Below are positions 37,601 through 49,600 of a stretch of 64,000 bases of DNA, one piece after another (positions within the stretch are counted from its first letter, which is position 1; every line of letters starts with the position of its first letter). The translations under genes were made by a program, and so were the position numbers. Source of the DNA: Dipteris shenzhenensis. Lineage: Eukaryota > Polypodiophyta > Polypodiopsida > Gleicheniales. The DNA is taken from the NCBI GenBank assembly GCA_047967505.1, contig CM106541.1; one strand, 5' to 3'. The notes under the pieces were generated by a model, which searched no databases, was not told where the DNA came from, and worked only from the letters and a program-made list of their open reading frames with translations.

Positions 37601-40600
37601 GACATTGCAGGCAGATTCAGAGGGTTAGCCAAAAATTTGGGGCTTTCTGCTGAGATTGCAAAATTTGGGGCTTTCTGTGCTTTTGCTCCTTTCTGGTTGC
37701 AATTTCAAGCTTGAAATTTGGGGCTTTCGGTTTTGCAGTACAATTTCTTGCAAAAATTTGGGGATTTTGTGATTACACTGCAATTTCGCAGTGAAATTTG
37801 GGGCTTTTGCAGACAGAGCGCAATTCTTGCAACATTTGGGGCTTTTGATCAATTTGCCCCTTTCTGGTTGCAATTTCAGGCCTATTTTGGGGCTTTTGTG
37901 TTGGGAGAGCAATTTTGGAGATTTCAGTTCATACTGCCTTTCTTGAAGTGTTTTGCAGCACTTTTGGCAGATTCTGGAGAGTTTTTGATGCTTGGAGAGA
38001 TTTCTGACAGTGCAAGTGCAGAAATCTGAGTTGCATTTACAGCCAGTGCTTGGCTGTGTTTTTTGGGAGTTGTGCATTTCATTCCCAGTAAGGGAATTCA
38101 GTTTTGTATCTGCTAAAATCTCTTTCTCAGAAATGGCCCAGCAAAATCAGAATGATTTCCAGTTCGGTGGTCTTTCACAGGAAGACAAGTTGGATGGTAC
38201 CAACTACTCCCTCTAGAGTTTTATGGTACGCAACATTCTGATTTCTCGCAATTTATGGAATTATGTGAATGGGGGTGAGATCCGACCAGCAGGTATAGCA
38301 CCTAATACCCCTCCCCAGCAAGGAGGTGGAAGAGGTCGTGCACAGGGTGCAGTTGCAGGACAAGTTGTTGGTGCAGCTATAGCCACTACTCCAGAGTAGA
38401 AGAGATGGGATTCTCGGGATGCCTTAGCTTTGTCATGCATCTCTCTTTTAGTGAAAAGATTTATCATTCCGCATATCCGGTCGTGTAAGACCTCGAAGGC
38501 AGCGTGGGATATCTTAGAAAGCATGTATGCAGCCCGGAATGATGCAAGGGTATCTTTCTTGAAAAGAGAGTTAAGTAATACACATATGGAAGAGGGTGAC
38601 TCCATGTCAGTCCACCTCACAAAGCTACAGGATCTCAGAGAGCAATTATTGAACATTATTCCTGATTCAGAGATGATTACCACCACTCTGAATTCTCTTC
38701 CTGAGTCTTATCTCAGCTTTCATACCTCGCTGAACTTATCATTGAGGGGGGGTGCAAATCCTCTCACTTTTCATGAGTTGATAGGGCTTCTGCTTCAGGA
38801 AGAGCAGACCAGGAAAAACTTGGCTTCACGTGCAGGTGAACAAGCTATGCTCTCAAAGTTCAAGTCAAAAACAAAGGGACAAGCAAAGACATCAGTAAAT
38901 CAGCCTTCCAGTGGGTCAGGACAGCCTTCACAAAAGGCTAAAAATGATGCAAGTAAGCCCAAGAAGAAGGGTTTTTGTCATTACTGCAAAAAGCCAGGTC
39001 ATCACATTGCAGAATGCAGGAAAAGGCTTGCAAAAGAGAAGAAAAACAGCTCCGGTATGGCTGTTTCAGATTCAGCTCCTCATGCATCTGACAGTGGGGA
39101 TGCTTCAGCCAACTTTGTTGGACAGGATTATGCCTTTTTATCTTGCATTTCAGATTCTAGGCTGGCTGCTCCGCATAGTACAGCCACTTGTAGTGATGAT
39201 ACATATGCCTTTCTGACTTGCAGTTATGATCCTTCCACGGATGCATCAGCTTTCAGTGTCAATGAAACACTGAATACTTGGTATTTTGACAGCGGTGCCT
39301 CCAAACATATCACTTCTAGGAAGTGTCTCTTTACTTCCTTGCATCCACCTCCCGTTGGTAAGAAAGTAACTTGTGCCAACAACTCGTCATATTCAGTACG
39401 TGGTACAGGAGAAGTTGAGCTTACTGCCATTGATGGCTCAGTTTTCAGACTTTCAGATGTCTTGTATGTGCCTGGTATCACCAAGAATCTCCTTTCAGTG
39501 TCCACTCTTAACAGGGCTGGATTTTAGGTCATCTTTGAGGATGACAAATGTGCTGTCCGAGACAGAGAAAATGATTATGCCTTGAGATTATCTGGTACTC
39601 TGCTGGGTGGGCCTTTTCAGCTTGATCTTTTTGAGAAAAGAGCAGCCCATGCTCTTGCAGTTTCTACTCCTACTGCTGCCATGCAGAATGCAGAATTATG
39701 GCATGCCCGATATGGCCACATGCATTACAATAGCTTGATGACGCTTCAGAAGCACTCTATGGTTGATGCATTGCCACCTTTTGAGATACCTCCTCCACAT
39801 GCCTGTGAAGGGTGCATTTTAGGCAAGATGCATAGATTCCCCTTCAAAAAGGATGGTTCAGTTAAAGCTGTCCGGAAATTACAGCTTATACACAGTGATG
39901 TCTGTGGTCCCGTGAGGACTCCATCATTGGGTGGTCATCTCTACTTTGTTACTTTTATTGATGATTACTCCAATTTCACTTGGGTTTTTGGGCTGAAGCG
40001 CAAATCAGAAGTGTTCATGGTGTTTAAACACTTTTCAGCCATGGTTGAAAATGAAACCGGACTCAAGATACAGACATTGCGCACAGATAGAGGTGGGGAA
40101 TACTTGTCTGCAGATTTTGATGCATTTCTGAAAGGCAAGGGTATTGTGCATCAGCTCACAGTGAGGCTGACCCCTCAGCAAAATGGCAAAGTTGAGAGGA
40201 AAAATAGAACTCTTATGGAGATGGACAGATGTATGCTGAAAAGCAAACACATGCCTCACAAATTCTGGCTTGAAGGTCTAATGTGTGCCAACTACATCTT
40301 AAATCGGGCTCCCACTAAGGCTTTGAAAACAAAAACTCCCTATGAGGTCTGGAATGGGAGAAAGCCTTCAGTGGATCATTTCCGAGTCTTTGGATGCCTT
40401 GCATATGCTCATGTGCCAGTTGAATTTCGGCACAAGTTGTCAGATAAGGCAATTAAGTGCATATTTGTTGGGTACAGCGTAGAAAGCAAGGGGTACCGTC
40501 TCTACAATCTTGCTACACGCAAGATCATTGTCAGTAGAGATGTGATATTTGCAGAAAATTCAGCTCACACTCAGGCTGAATTTCACATGCCTTCTTCTTC

Positions 40601-43600
40601 AGAGGATGTTTTTGAGGGGATGCTACCCATTGCCTTGGGTTCCCCTGCTAATATTTCTGATGCAAATCAGAATTTACAGCCACCTCCCGATGCTCCAGTT
40701 CAGCCACAGGATGTCTTGCCACCTCCACAGGTAGTGGAACAGGTAGTTCAGCAAGAAATTGCAGACATACATGCAGCAAAAACAGTCCCAAACTGGCTGT
40801 TACAGACTCTCAGGGAGAGTAAGATTGATGCTCCATTACCTGGCAGGACTCGCAGTGCAGTAAGGCACATGGAAGGTGCTAATTCAGTGGAATCAGCTTA
40901 TGCAGGTACTCTTCTCGATGAGGAAGAGCCTGCAACATTCGAAGAAGCAAAGGACAATGTGCATTGGATGAATGCCATGCACGATGAATTGCAGTCCATT
41001 AAGAAAAATCAGACTTGGGATGTCATAGACTTGCCACCAAGTAAACATGCCATTGGTACACGATGGGTTTTCAAGGTGAAACGGAAGCCAGATGGCTCCA
41101 TTGACAGATACAAGGCAAGGCTGGTTGCTAAAGGCTATGCTCAGAAAAAGGGCATAGATTATGAGGAGACTTTTGCTCCTACATCCCGGATGACCACCAT
41201 CCGATGTGTTATTGCAATGGCTGCACATTTTGAGTGGAATGTTCATTAGTTGGACATTAAAACAACCTTCCTAAACGGAGACTTGTTGGAAGAGGTTTAT
41301 GTCAAACAACCTCTAGGCTTTGAAATTACAGCAAATGCACTTCAAGTATGCAAGCTAAACAAAGCTTTGTATGGGCTGAAACAGGCCCCTCGTGCATGGT
41401 ATGCCAAGATTCATGCCTTTTTGACCAGCAAGGGGCTGCACAATAGTCCTATTGAGAGCACCCTCTACATCAAGATGGATGGGGGGGAAATTTTAGTCAT
41501 CCTTCTTTATGTCGATGACTTACTGCTCACAGGGTCCAATGAAGATAATATTGCAGATTTCAAAGCTGATTTGCAGACCAACTTTGACATGTCAGATTTG
41601 GGGGTGCTTCACTTTTATTTGGGGATCCATTTCTCTCAAGAGAGACATGGCATTGTTATGTCTCAGTCCAAGTATGTGCAGAAACTTTTGGACAGATTTA
41701 ACATGCATGATTGTAAGCCCATAGCCACTCCTATGGAGCCGGGGCTAAAACGCACAATGCATGATGCAGGAGAATTAGTTGATGCCACATTTTATAGTCA
41801 GGCTGTTGGATGCCTCATATATCTTTGCAACACTAGACTTGATATTCAGTTTGCAGTATCTCTGGTGAGCAGGTACATGCACAGCCCAAAAACTATACAT
41901 TGGTAGGCAGTTAAGCGCATCTTCCATTATTTGCAGGGCACGAAGTCTTTTGGCTTGTTATTTCCCAGGGGGGGTGACTTGCAAATGCATGCCTACAGTG
42001 ATTCAGATTGGCCTGGTGATTATGACACTAGGCAGTCCACTAGTGGCAATTGTTTCTTTTTGGGTAAAGCTTGCATTTCTTGGCTGAACAAGAAACAATC
42101 TACAGTGGCTACCTCATCATGTGAAGCTGAGTACAGAGCAGCTTTTGTCTGGCTGCGATGTCTATTTGCTGATCTTCATCTGTCATTGGAGGGTCCTTCT
42201 CTATTTCTCACTAATAGTCAGAGTGCCATTGCAGTGGCAAAGAATCCAGTGTTTCATGCTCGCACGAAGCACATTGAGGTTCACTATCACTATGTCAGAG
42301 AGAAGTTGCATGCAGGAGAGATCAGTATGATCTTTGTGTCCACACATGACAATGTTGCAGATATTTTCACCAAAGCATTACCACGTGAAAAGTTTAAGGC
42401 ATTTCGCAGTGCCCTGAACTTATATCTGTTTGGTGATTAATCAGCCTTGTACATGACATTGGCAGTGCAGGGGGGTGTTAGAATTATAGATATAATTCAG
42501 CAGTGACCAATGTAATTTAATAAGCTAGTTAGGGGCACTTTTCCCTCTTTAAGAGGTTTTTCCCCCTAACCGCAGTTAGTCCACTAACTATGGTTAGTGA
42601 CTACTAAGGTTTTGTCACTAGGACAAAACCTTATCTCTCACTCTTTCAGTTGTACACTCATATACTCTTCTATTGCAACTAAGCTTTCAAGCTTTCAGCT
42701 CTCAGCTCACTCTCTTGCTCTCTCTCTCCCCAAATCTTACATCTAATACCGTGAAACTCATATTATGCATAATGCATGACAACGCATCAGCAACTTTATT
42801 ATCCTTCCCTCTTCGGTACCAAATCGTCAAGTTAAACTCCTGCATGAGTTCTGCCCACCTAGCTTGGCAGCCTCTGAAGTCAGGTTGTTTACAAAAATGT
42901 TTCAGAGTATCATGATCAACATCAACATAAAACTATGACCCAAACAAATAATGTCTCCATGTTTTCAAAGCATGGACAACAGCATACAACTCTAATTCAT
43001 GAGTTGGCCAATTTCGTTGAGAGGGAGAAAGCTTCTTGCTTTCAAAGGCTACTGGCCTCTCCTCTTGAAGGAGAACTGCTCCTACCGCAATGCCACCTGC
43101 ATCGGTTTCAAGGAAAAACGGTTTCTAGGGATCAACTATTTTTAACACCGGTCTTGAGACCACAGCTTGTTTTATGGTATTAAAACTCTCCTGTTGATTC
43201 TGTCCCCATATCAAAGGTACTTTATCTGAGGTCAGATCAATCAATGGCGATACTATTTTGGAATATCCTTTGATATGCCTTCGATAAAAGTGGACAAATC
43301 CCAAGAATGATCGCAAAGCGGTCAAACTCTGAGGGATAGGCCAAGTCAGTATCGCAGCCACTTTCTTTGGATCCATTTCTACCCCCTCAGGAGTAATAAT
43401 GAATCTTAAATATTCAAGTCTTACCACACACAATACAGTTTTCATTTTATTTACATAAAGACTAGCTTTTCTCAAAGTATTGAACACTATTCTTAAGTGT
43501 TCGTGATGCTCAGCAATACTTTTGCTGAACACAAGAATATCGTCAATAAAATGTACTACAAACTTCACGATATACGGACGTAGTAAATCGTTAAGTCCAA

Positions 43601-46600
43601 ACGGCATTACCAAAAACTCATAATGTCCAAACCTGCTTCTAAAAGCGGTTTTATGCACATCCTCGGCTCTAATACGGATGTGATGGTAGCCACATTTAAG
43701 ATCTATCTTACTAAAAATTACGGCCCCATGTAATGCATCTAGCAAATCATCGAACCGAGCCATCGGATACCTGTGCTTACTAGTGATATTATTCAATGCT
43801 CTGTAATCTATACAAAGGCGAAAAGTATCATCTTTCTTTTTTCTTAATATCACTGGCGAAGCAAAAGGCGAGAAACTGGGTTGAATCTGCCCCAGCTTGA
43901 GGTATTCTTCGAGTTGTCTTCGTACCTCCGCTTCTTCGGTAAAACTTAACCTATAGGGAGGTCTATTTACAGGTTCTGCCCCCGGGATTAGTTCAATCTT
44001 ATGCTGAACATTCCGCTTTGGAGGTAACCCATAAGGTTACTCATCCCTAAAACAATCAGAGAACTCCTATGCTATTTGATCAGCGAGCTTGGCCCTCTCT
44101 CCATTTTGGATAACATCAGTGCTAGCCAAAGAACCATCAATCGGCTCTACCGATGCTATACAAAGAAACAAAAACTCTTCTTGAGCTTTTTGAACTTCCA
44201 TTATGAAAACCAACGGTCCTTGAGGTATATCTTTTTCACCTCGTTAGACATACAACACATGATTCATCTTGAATTGATAAATGTGCTTTTTCTAATCTAT
44301 GGCTGGATTCTTTCTAGAATGCCAAGCCTTACCTAGGGCTATGTTAGCATGAGCAAGCTTTGTCATTTCAAAATCAAGCTTCTTAGTATAGTCCTGAATT
44401 CGAAGTTCCAACTGGGTAACCCTTTGGTCCCATACTTCAGTTGAACTTCCGTCTGCCGTTCTAACTGTATACGCATAGTCAGATGGGCTAGTCTTTAATT
44501 TCAGCCTCTTTACAAGCTTGGAGTTAATTACATTGTGCGTTGACGCTGAGTCAAATAGCACAATGACGTCATGATTAGCTACTTGTCCCTTCATCTTAAT
44601 TAACTCCGTATCGTTAAAGGCTGTATAGCCCGTTGCTGCGGGCTTTGACAGGACATTATCAGGTGCACTAGTTACTAGCTTAGCAACAGACACACATAAT
44701 AAAACAGGCACTGACCTTTGAGAAGATCCCGCTAGCTGAATCTGCATCTCTGTTCTGCTCTGGGACTTCCCTCCATTTCCACATCGCATTCTGTGATCAC
44801 CATCTCAGCCATCCGACGATCCTTGTTTCGTGGACAATCTTTCCACTGATGAGGCTGAAGGCATCCAAAACACAAGCCTTCTCTCCTCGCTTTTTCTCTT
44901 TGCTCTGGGTTCAAAGAAGACTTCGACTAAGCCCGGGCTGCCATTGGTGTTACTTTTCTTTTCATTCCAATGGTGGTACTTGGTTTAGGAGTCTCAACTG
45001 GCTTTGCCTGCTTGGCTTGATCACTAGGCTGTGAGGCACTCCCTTTGCTAATCCACTTCTTCTTAAACCCAGTTTTCTTCAGGCACTCATACCGAGTCCC
45101 AACCTACACAAACCCACTTGGTCTATTCCCTTTGGCATCCTCATAGTTCAGGGCTTTGGGAATTGCTTCATCTAGCGTGTTCGCATACTTAGCTTGAACT
45201 TCCATCTTGATCCGATCATTCAATCCAAGGATAAAATCTTTTACTTGGATTGACTGAGGTAGAGGCTCATAAACTTTCATTACACTTTCGCTGAACTTAT
45301 TAGTGTATTCCGCCAGTGATAAATTTCTTTGACGAAGGTTTCGATACTGATCCCAAGCTCGGGATGCTTCGTCAGGAGGTAAGAAGTGTTTTCTAAATTC
45401 TTTTTTAAACCCCTCCCAAGTAGTGGATGCCACTCCATCTTTTTGCTGTTTTATCCACCACCGATCCATTGTCTCATTAAACATATGGGTGGCCTCGCGG
45501 ATTTTCTTCACATCATTCCTGATTTCACAAATGGCGAAGGCCTCATCCCATTTGTGTAACCAGGTCTCTATGATATCGGAACTACAGTCAAACATCCGAC
45601 CATAATACTTTTCTGGCCTATAATTGCCAATATTAGGCACCTTAGCCCTCCTAGGCTTGACCGTATGAACACTGGATTCAAGCTCCATTGGAGCTTTACC
45701 TTTCTCTTCACGAGATGGTCTAGTAAACATACTATGGACCATTTTCCTAAGCTCGGATTGCCCTACATTTGCTTGTAACTGTTGCGCTAAAATCTGTTGC
45801 AAGGCATCCTCCAATAATGCAATTCTACCAAATAGTGTATGGCCTGCTGGGCGCGACATCTGCGGGGTCGGCCGGACTTCCGACTCTACGGGATCCACCC
45901 TAGAAGCTTCTTCTTCTACTTTCATTTAGGTCGATGGGTGTGTGTATTTTTTATTTTTTATTTTACACACCTGAATTGTATCTACAATCGAAAGTCCAAC
46001 TCCCAAAATTACAGCTAACCAGACATAGATCAAACTGCAAACCAAAACTGCTTTTCCCTATGCTAGGGAAACTCCTGCAATCTCAGAAACCTCAAATCCT
46101 AAGGAAAATTAATGAGTCCCTGCAAGCCACCCCAATACGTATTTATGACCAGCCTTGTGACCACGAACATGCGGGACTGCCTACCCTTTCCTCAAGCTCA
46201 CGTACCAACAAACAAAGCACTTCGATCAAGAGAGGGTGATGATGTGTTTTTTTTTTCCCCCTCAAGGTCCAAAGGCCTTGGATGACGTGGCCTCTGTCAA
46301 TACAAACGTTCAGACGGTCGCCTCTCTCTCGAGATCTCCTTCACCTAATCTCTGTGAGTATCTGTTCTGGACGCTACATGCAAAGTAACCATGTCGTAGC
46401 AGTAAACACAACACCCAGCTCTACAAATACGTAGACTAGGACTTCGACAAGCAGTCTCCTGCCTATCATAATATGCAAGCAGGAAATCCCCCGTCCGCTT
46501 AATAGGACGTGCGCTCCATCTAATACCAAAATATAACAACAGCTAGTCCCCCGCGATGCCAAAGAGCTCTGAAGGTAACCACCCGCAAACCAGCACGTGC

Positions 46601-49600
46601 GCCACTTTGATATCCTGCGAATTGATTGTTCGAGCTTGGAGGGTAACAACGTTCAAATCATCCAGGGAAGCATCGGCTTTCAGGTTGGTATGATCCTCTC
46701 TCTCTGGTTCTTTGACTCTCGAAGGTCCGAAATCGCTTCAGGTTATCGTTCGATGAAAATTCGACACAAAGTTATTAGTAGCATCGTCGCAGCTGAAGAA
46801 TGTATCGCATCACAGCTACCGAATGTTTGCTCGCATTCAGCTAGCAGCTGTGTTTCTTGAATTCAGCTCATGGTCACGTGGCTTCCTGGCCCAAAACCTC
46901 TCGTAATCCGTTCATCTATAATCCCCCTTTTCCCAATAACCCGCTCTGATACCAAAATATTACGCATATAAACTATTAATGCCTAACTTTCTCTGTAAAT
47001 CACGGGCATAGGCACACACCCTTTCCTCCCAGCCAACCTCGGTGGTCGCTAGTTCTCATGAAAAAAAATCTCACATGTGAATAGCTCCTGCTTGCAAAAC
47101 CCACCAAGCCCCAATTCCCTAGATGGATCTAGTATGCCACATGTCCTCAATTTAGGGTGCCTCCTGAATGCACCATTTACCCCTCTCTTGGGATAACATT
47201 AAAATAATTTGCCCCTTGGCACATTTACCGCATTTAGACCCCTTAGCCTTAGATCCACCTAGTCTGTGCCATGTCACCCTCACAAAGGACCTTGACCTTG
47301 ATTCCTTTTTTATCATTTACGTGAAGCCCAAACAAATATAATACAAACATTGATCCTTTAAAGGAAAATGTCGACTGACCCCCATCCGAGGTCATGTTGC
47401 CTCAACTTGAGCGTAACATGAGGAGCTTGTTAGAAATCAACCAACAGAGGGTACGCACAACGGAAGACTGATAGTAATGCCCAGGAGCTCACACAGTGTG
47501 ATGTGGGGTGTGGAATCACAAACTTCTTAACTTATGTGCATAGATGTGCAAGCTAGTAAATAGACAATGCTCATAGACAAATATAGAAGGAACTCTTTAT
47601 ATTTCCGTCCGTCCACAAAGTAGGACAGGATACAATACCAAAAGGTCCTTCTACTACAAGCCTGACACTTCTAGATCTTTGAGCCCGCGTGCTCCACCTC
47701 GAGCATATGTAGACTCTCTGTCTAGATTCCTTCCACCTTGTTGTCCGGAAGCCAGCCTAGGTGGGAAGCACCTTGAGCTCAGTCTGCAGCTCTATGTTAG
47801 CCTCCTTCTCCTCCTGTGTGTAGGTCCAAGGGTAGGCTTTCTGCTGCTGCTGTCTGCTCCCCACTGCTGCTCCCAGTGATGATGAATGAGGGCGTGGAAG
47901 TGTTCCTTTTATAGGGCACAAGGCCCCTTTGAATGGACTAACTAGACAGCCTCATCCTGGCCAACCAGTCTGGCCGACCTGGTTGGCTGGTCCAACCAGC
48001 CCTTTATAAGGGTCTTTGGCAGCCCCTTTTGGGCTGCTGCCTTTGCCCATTCCTACGCCTATTGCAGGCCTGTTTGCAGGCCTTATGCCTGCCCTTAGAC
48101 CCCCGCCATACAGCCATACTGCAGCCGTACAGTTGCGCCACCTGTCCACCACTATTCGGGGCCTGTTCCAGCCCGTACAGACAGCCCTTGAGGTGCCTTT
48201 GACAGGCTGATGTGCTGTCCTTTCCCTGTGAGGTGCTGCCCATGTGGCAGCCCCCTCCCTTATCTTTTCTGCCTAGGTTCACCGCTCCCATGGGGACTTA
48301 CAGATGGGGAGGTGACCATTCCAACAGAGCTGTGGGAGGCCTTCAAGGCCATCCCTCCCCAGAAGTGCCTTCAAGGCCTTCAAGGCCATCCCTCCCCAAA
48401 AGTGCCCTGGGGAGGACGGTCTAACTTCCATCTCCTTTCGGAGTTTTTTTGAGCTTATTGTCACCCTGTTGAGGCAGGCTTGTTAGAAGATCTTCGACTT
48501 TGACTCTCACTCCCTCACTCTTAGAGCCAGGGTTGGATTTTCTTAATCCCAAAGGGAGGAGATGGTTTGATATTCACCAGTAGAGGCCGATCACCCTTCT
48601 TGACACCTCATACAAGATCTTAGCCAAGGTCTTGAGCTTGCGGTTGCATCCTCATCTCTGACATCATTCACGATATGTAGACATGCTTTGTTCAGGAACG
48701 CAACATCTTGGACAATATTTTCACCTTCTGGGAGGCCATAGATTGGGCCAAGGAGGAGTCACAGCCCCCCTTCACTTGGATTGTGAGAAGGCTTATGATA
48801 GGGTGGAATGGTCCTTTCTAGAGGGCACTATGTGCCGATTAGGCTTCTCAGACCGATGGATCTGGGGGGTTTCAGCACTGTACGCAGGCAGCTCTAGCCA
48901 AATGCTCATTGGCGGCCACACTATCTCTTTCCCGTTCGGTATGATAGGGCTGCCTCCTTGCCCCTTTCCTCTTCCTCTTTATAGCTGAGGCACTCGGCCA
49001 TGTCCTACGATCCCAAGCCGCGGGATTGACAGAGATGAGACTTCCGATCTGGCAGGAGGAGGAGCTCTTGGACTCAGAGTTTGCAAGTGACACGGCGCTG
49101 TATATGGAGGCTTAAGCATCGAGCCTAGAGGTAATCAGAGAAGCTTTGTCTATCTACTGCGACGCCTTCAGGGCTTGGATCAATTGGACCAAATTGATCG
49201 GCTTCTTCACAAGGATGGACGAGGTCTAGGAGGTTCGAGATTGCGGTGCAGCCTTTGGTTTTCAGTGGATCCTTCAGGGGTGGACAACGAGATATTTGGG
49301 ACGCTAGGTATGGATTGACATTACAGCAGAGTATCAGATTGCCCCGGTTTTGGAGAGCATGTGGCGGAAGCTTCTACATTGGAGCTTGACCAGATATGGG
49401 ATATCTCCCAATATGACACGTGGCACTCACACATAAGACTCTACTAGAACTCCTAGTAGAACACACTAAAACACACTCAACTTGACTTCATGTTCTAACA
49501 CCCCCCCATAAAGGAAAGGTGAGGGACTATTGGAATGGAATAGAACATGACAATGGACTACTAATCTGTGCATCCCATGTAATTTAGAGGCTAAAGTCTG

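Larger units (their letters stand above)
36549..42741 (+). mobile_element. Copia-2: young Ty1/copia retrotransposon nested in Gypsy-1
   Basis: Two 266-bp LTRs (36549-36814, 42476-42741) differ at four positions. Perfect 5-bp target duplications TCTAA lie at 36544-36548 and 42742-42746. The primer site TGGTATCAGAGC starts two bases after the 5' LTR (36817-36828), and a polypurine tract (GGGGGG) precedes the 3' LTR. The leader of about 1.3 kb carries two repeat arrays. The gag-pol frame is 1,435 codons without a frameshift but with five stops. The copy is complete, recent and apparently inactivated only by point changes. Confidence 0.96.
36110..46954 (-). mobile_element. Gypsy-1: Ty3/gypsy retrotransposon split by Copia-2
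   Basis: Read right to left: primer site TGGTATCAGAGC on the - strand (46943-46954), gag, CCHC knuckle, protease, RT, RNase H, then, across the Copia-2 insertion (36549-42741), the integrase zinc-binding domain. The order RT before integrase defines the Gypsy class. If Copia-2 and one TCTAA copy are set aside, the RNase H/integrase linker frame continues without a break. The integrase core is missing below about 36125. LTRs could not be paired. Confidence 0.88.

Noticed and set aside
43125-43853. Gypsy-1 RT as an endogenous pararetrovirus
   Set aside because: Gag, protease, RT, RNase H and a downstream integrase H2C2 domain with a Met-tRNA primer site fit an LTR retrotransposon. No movement or coat protein motif is present.
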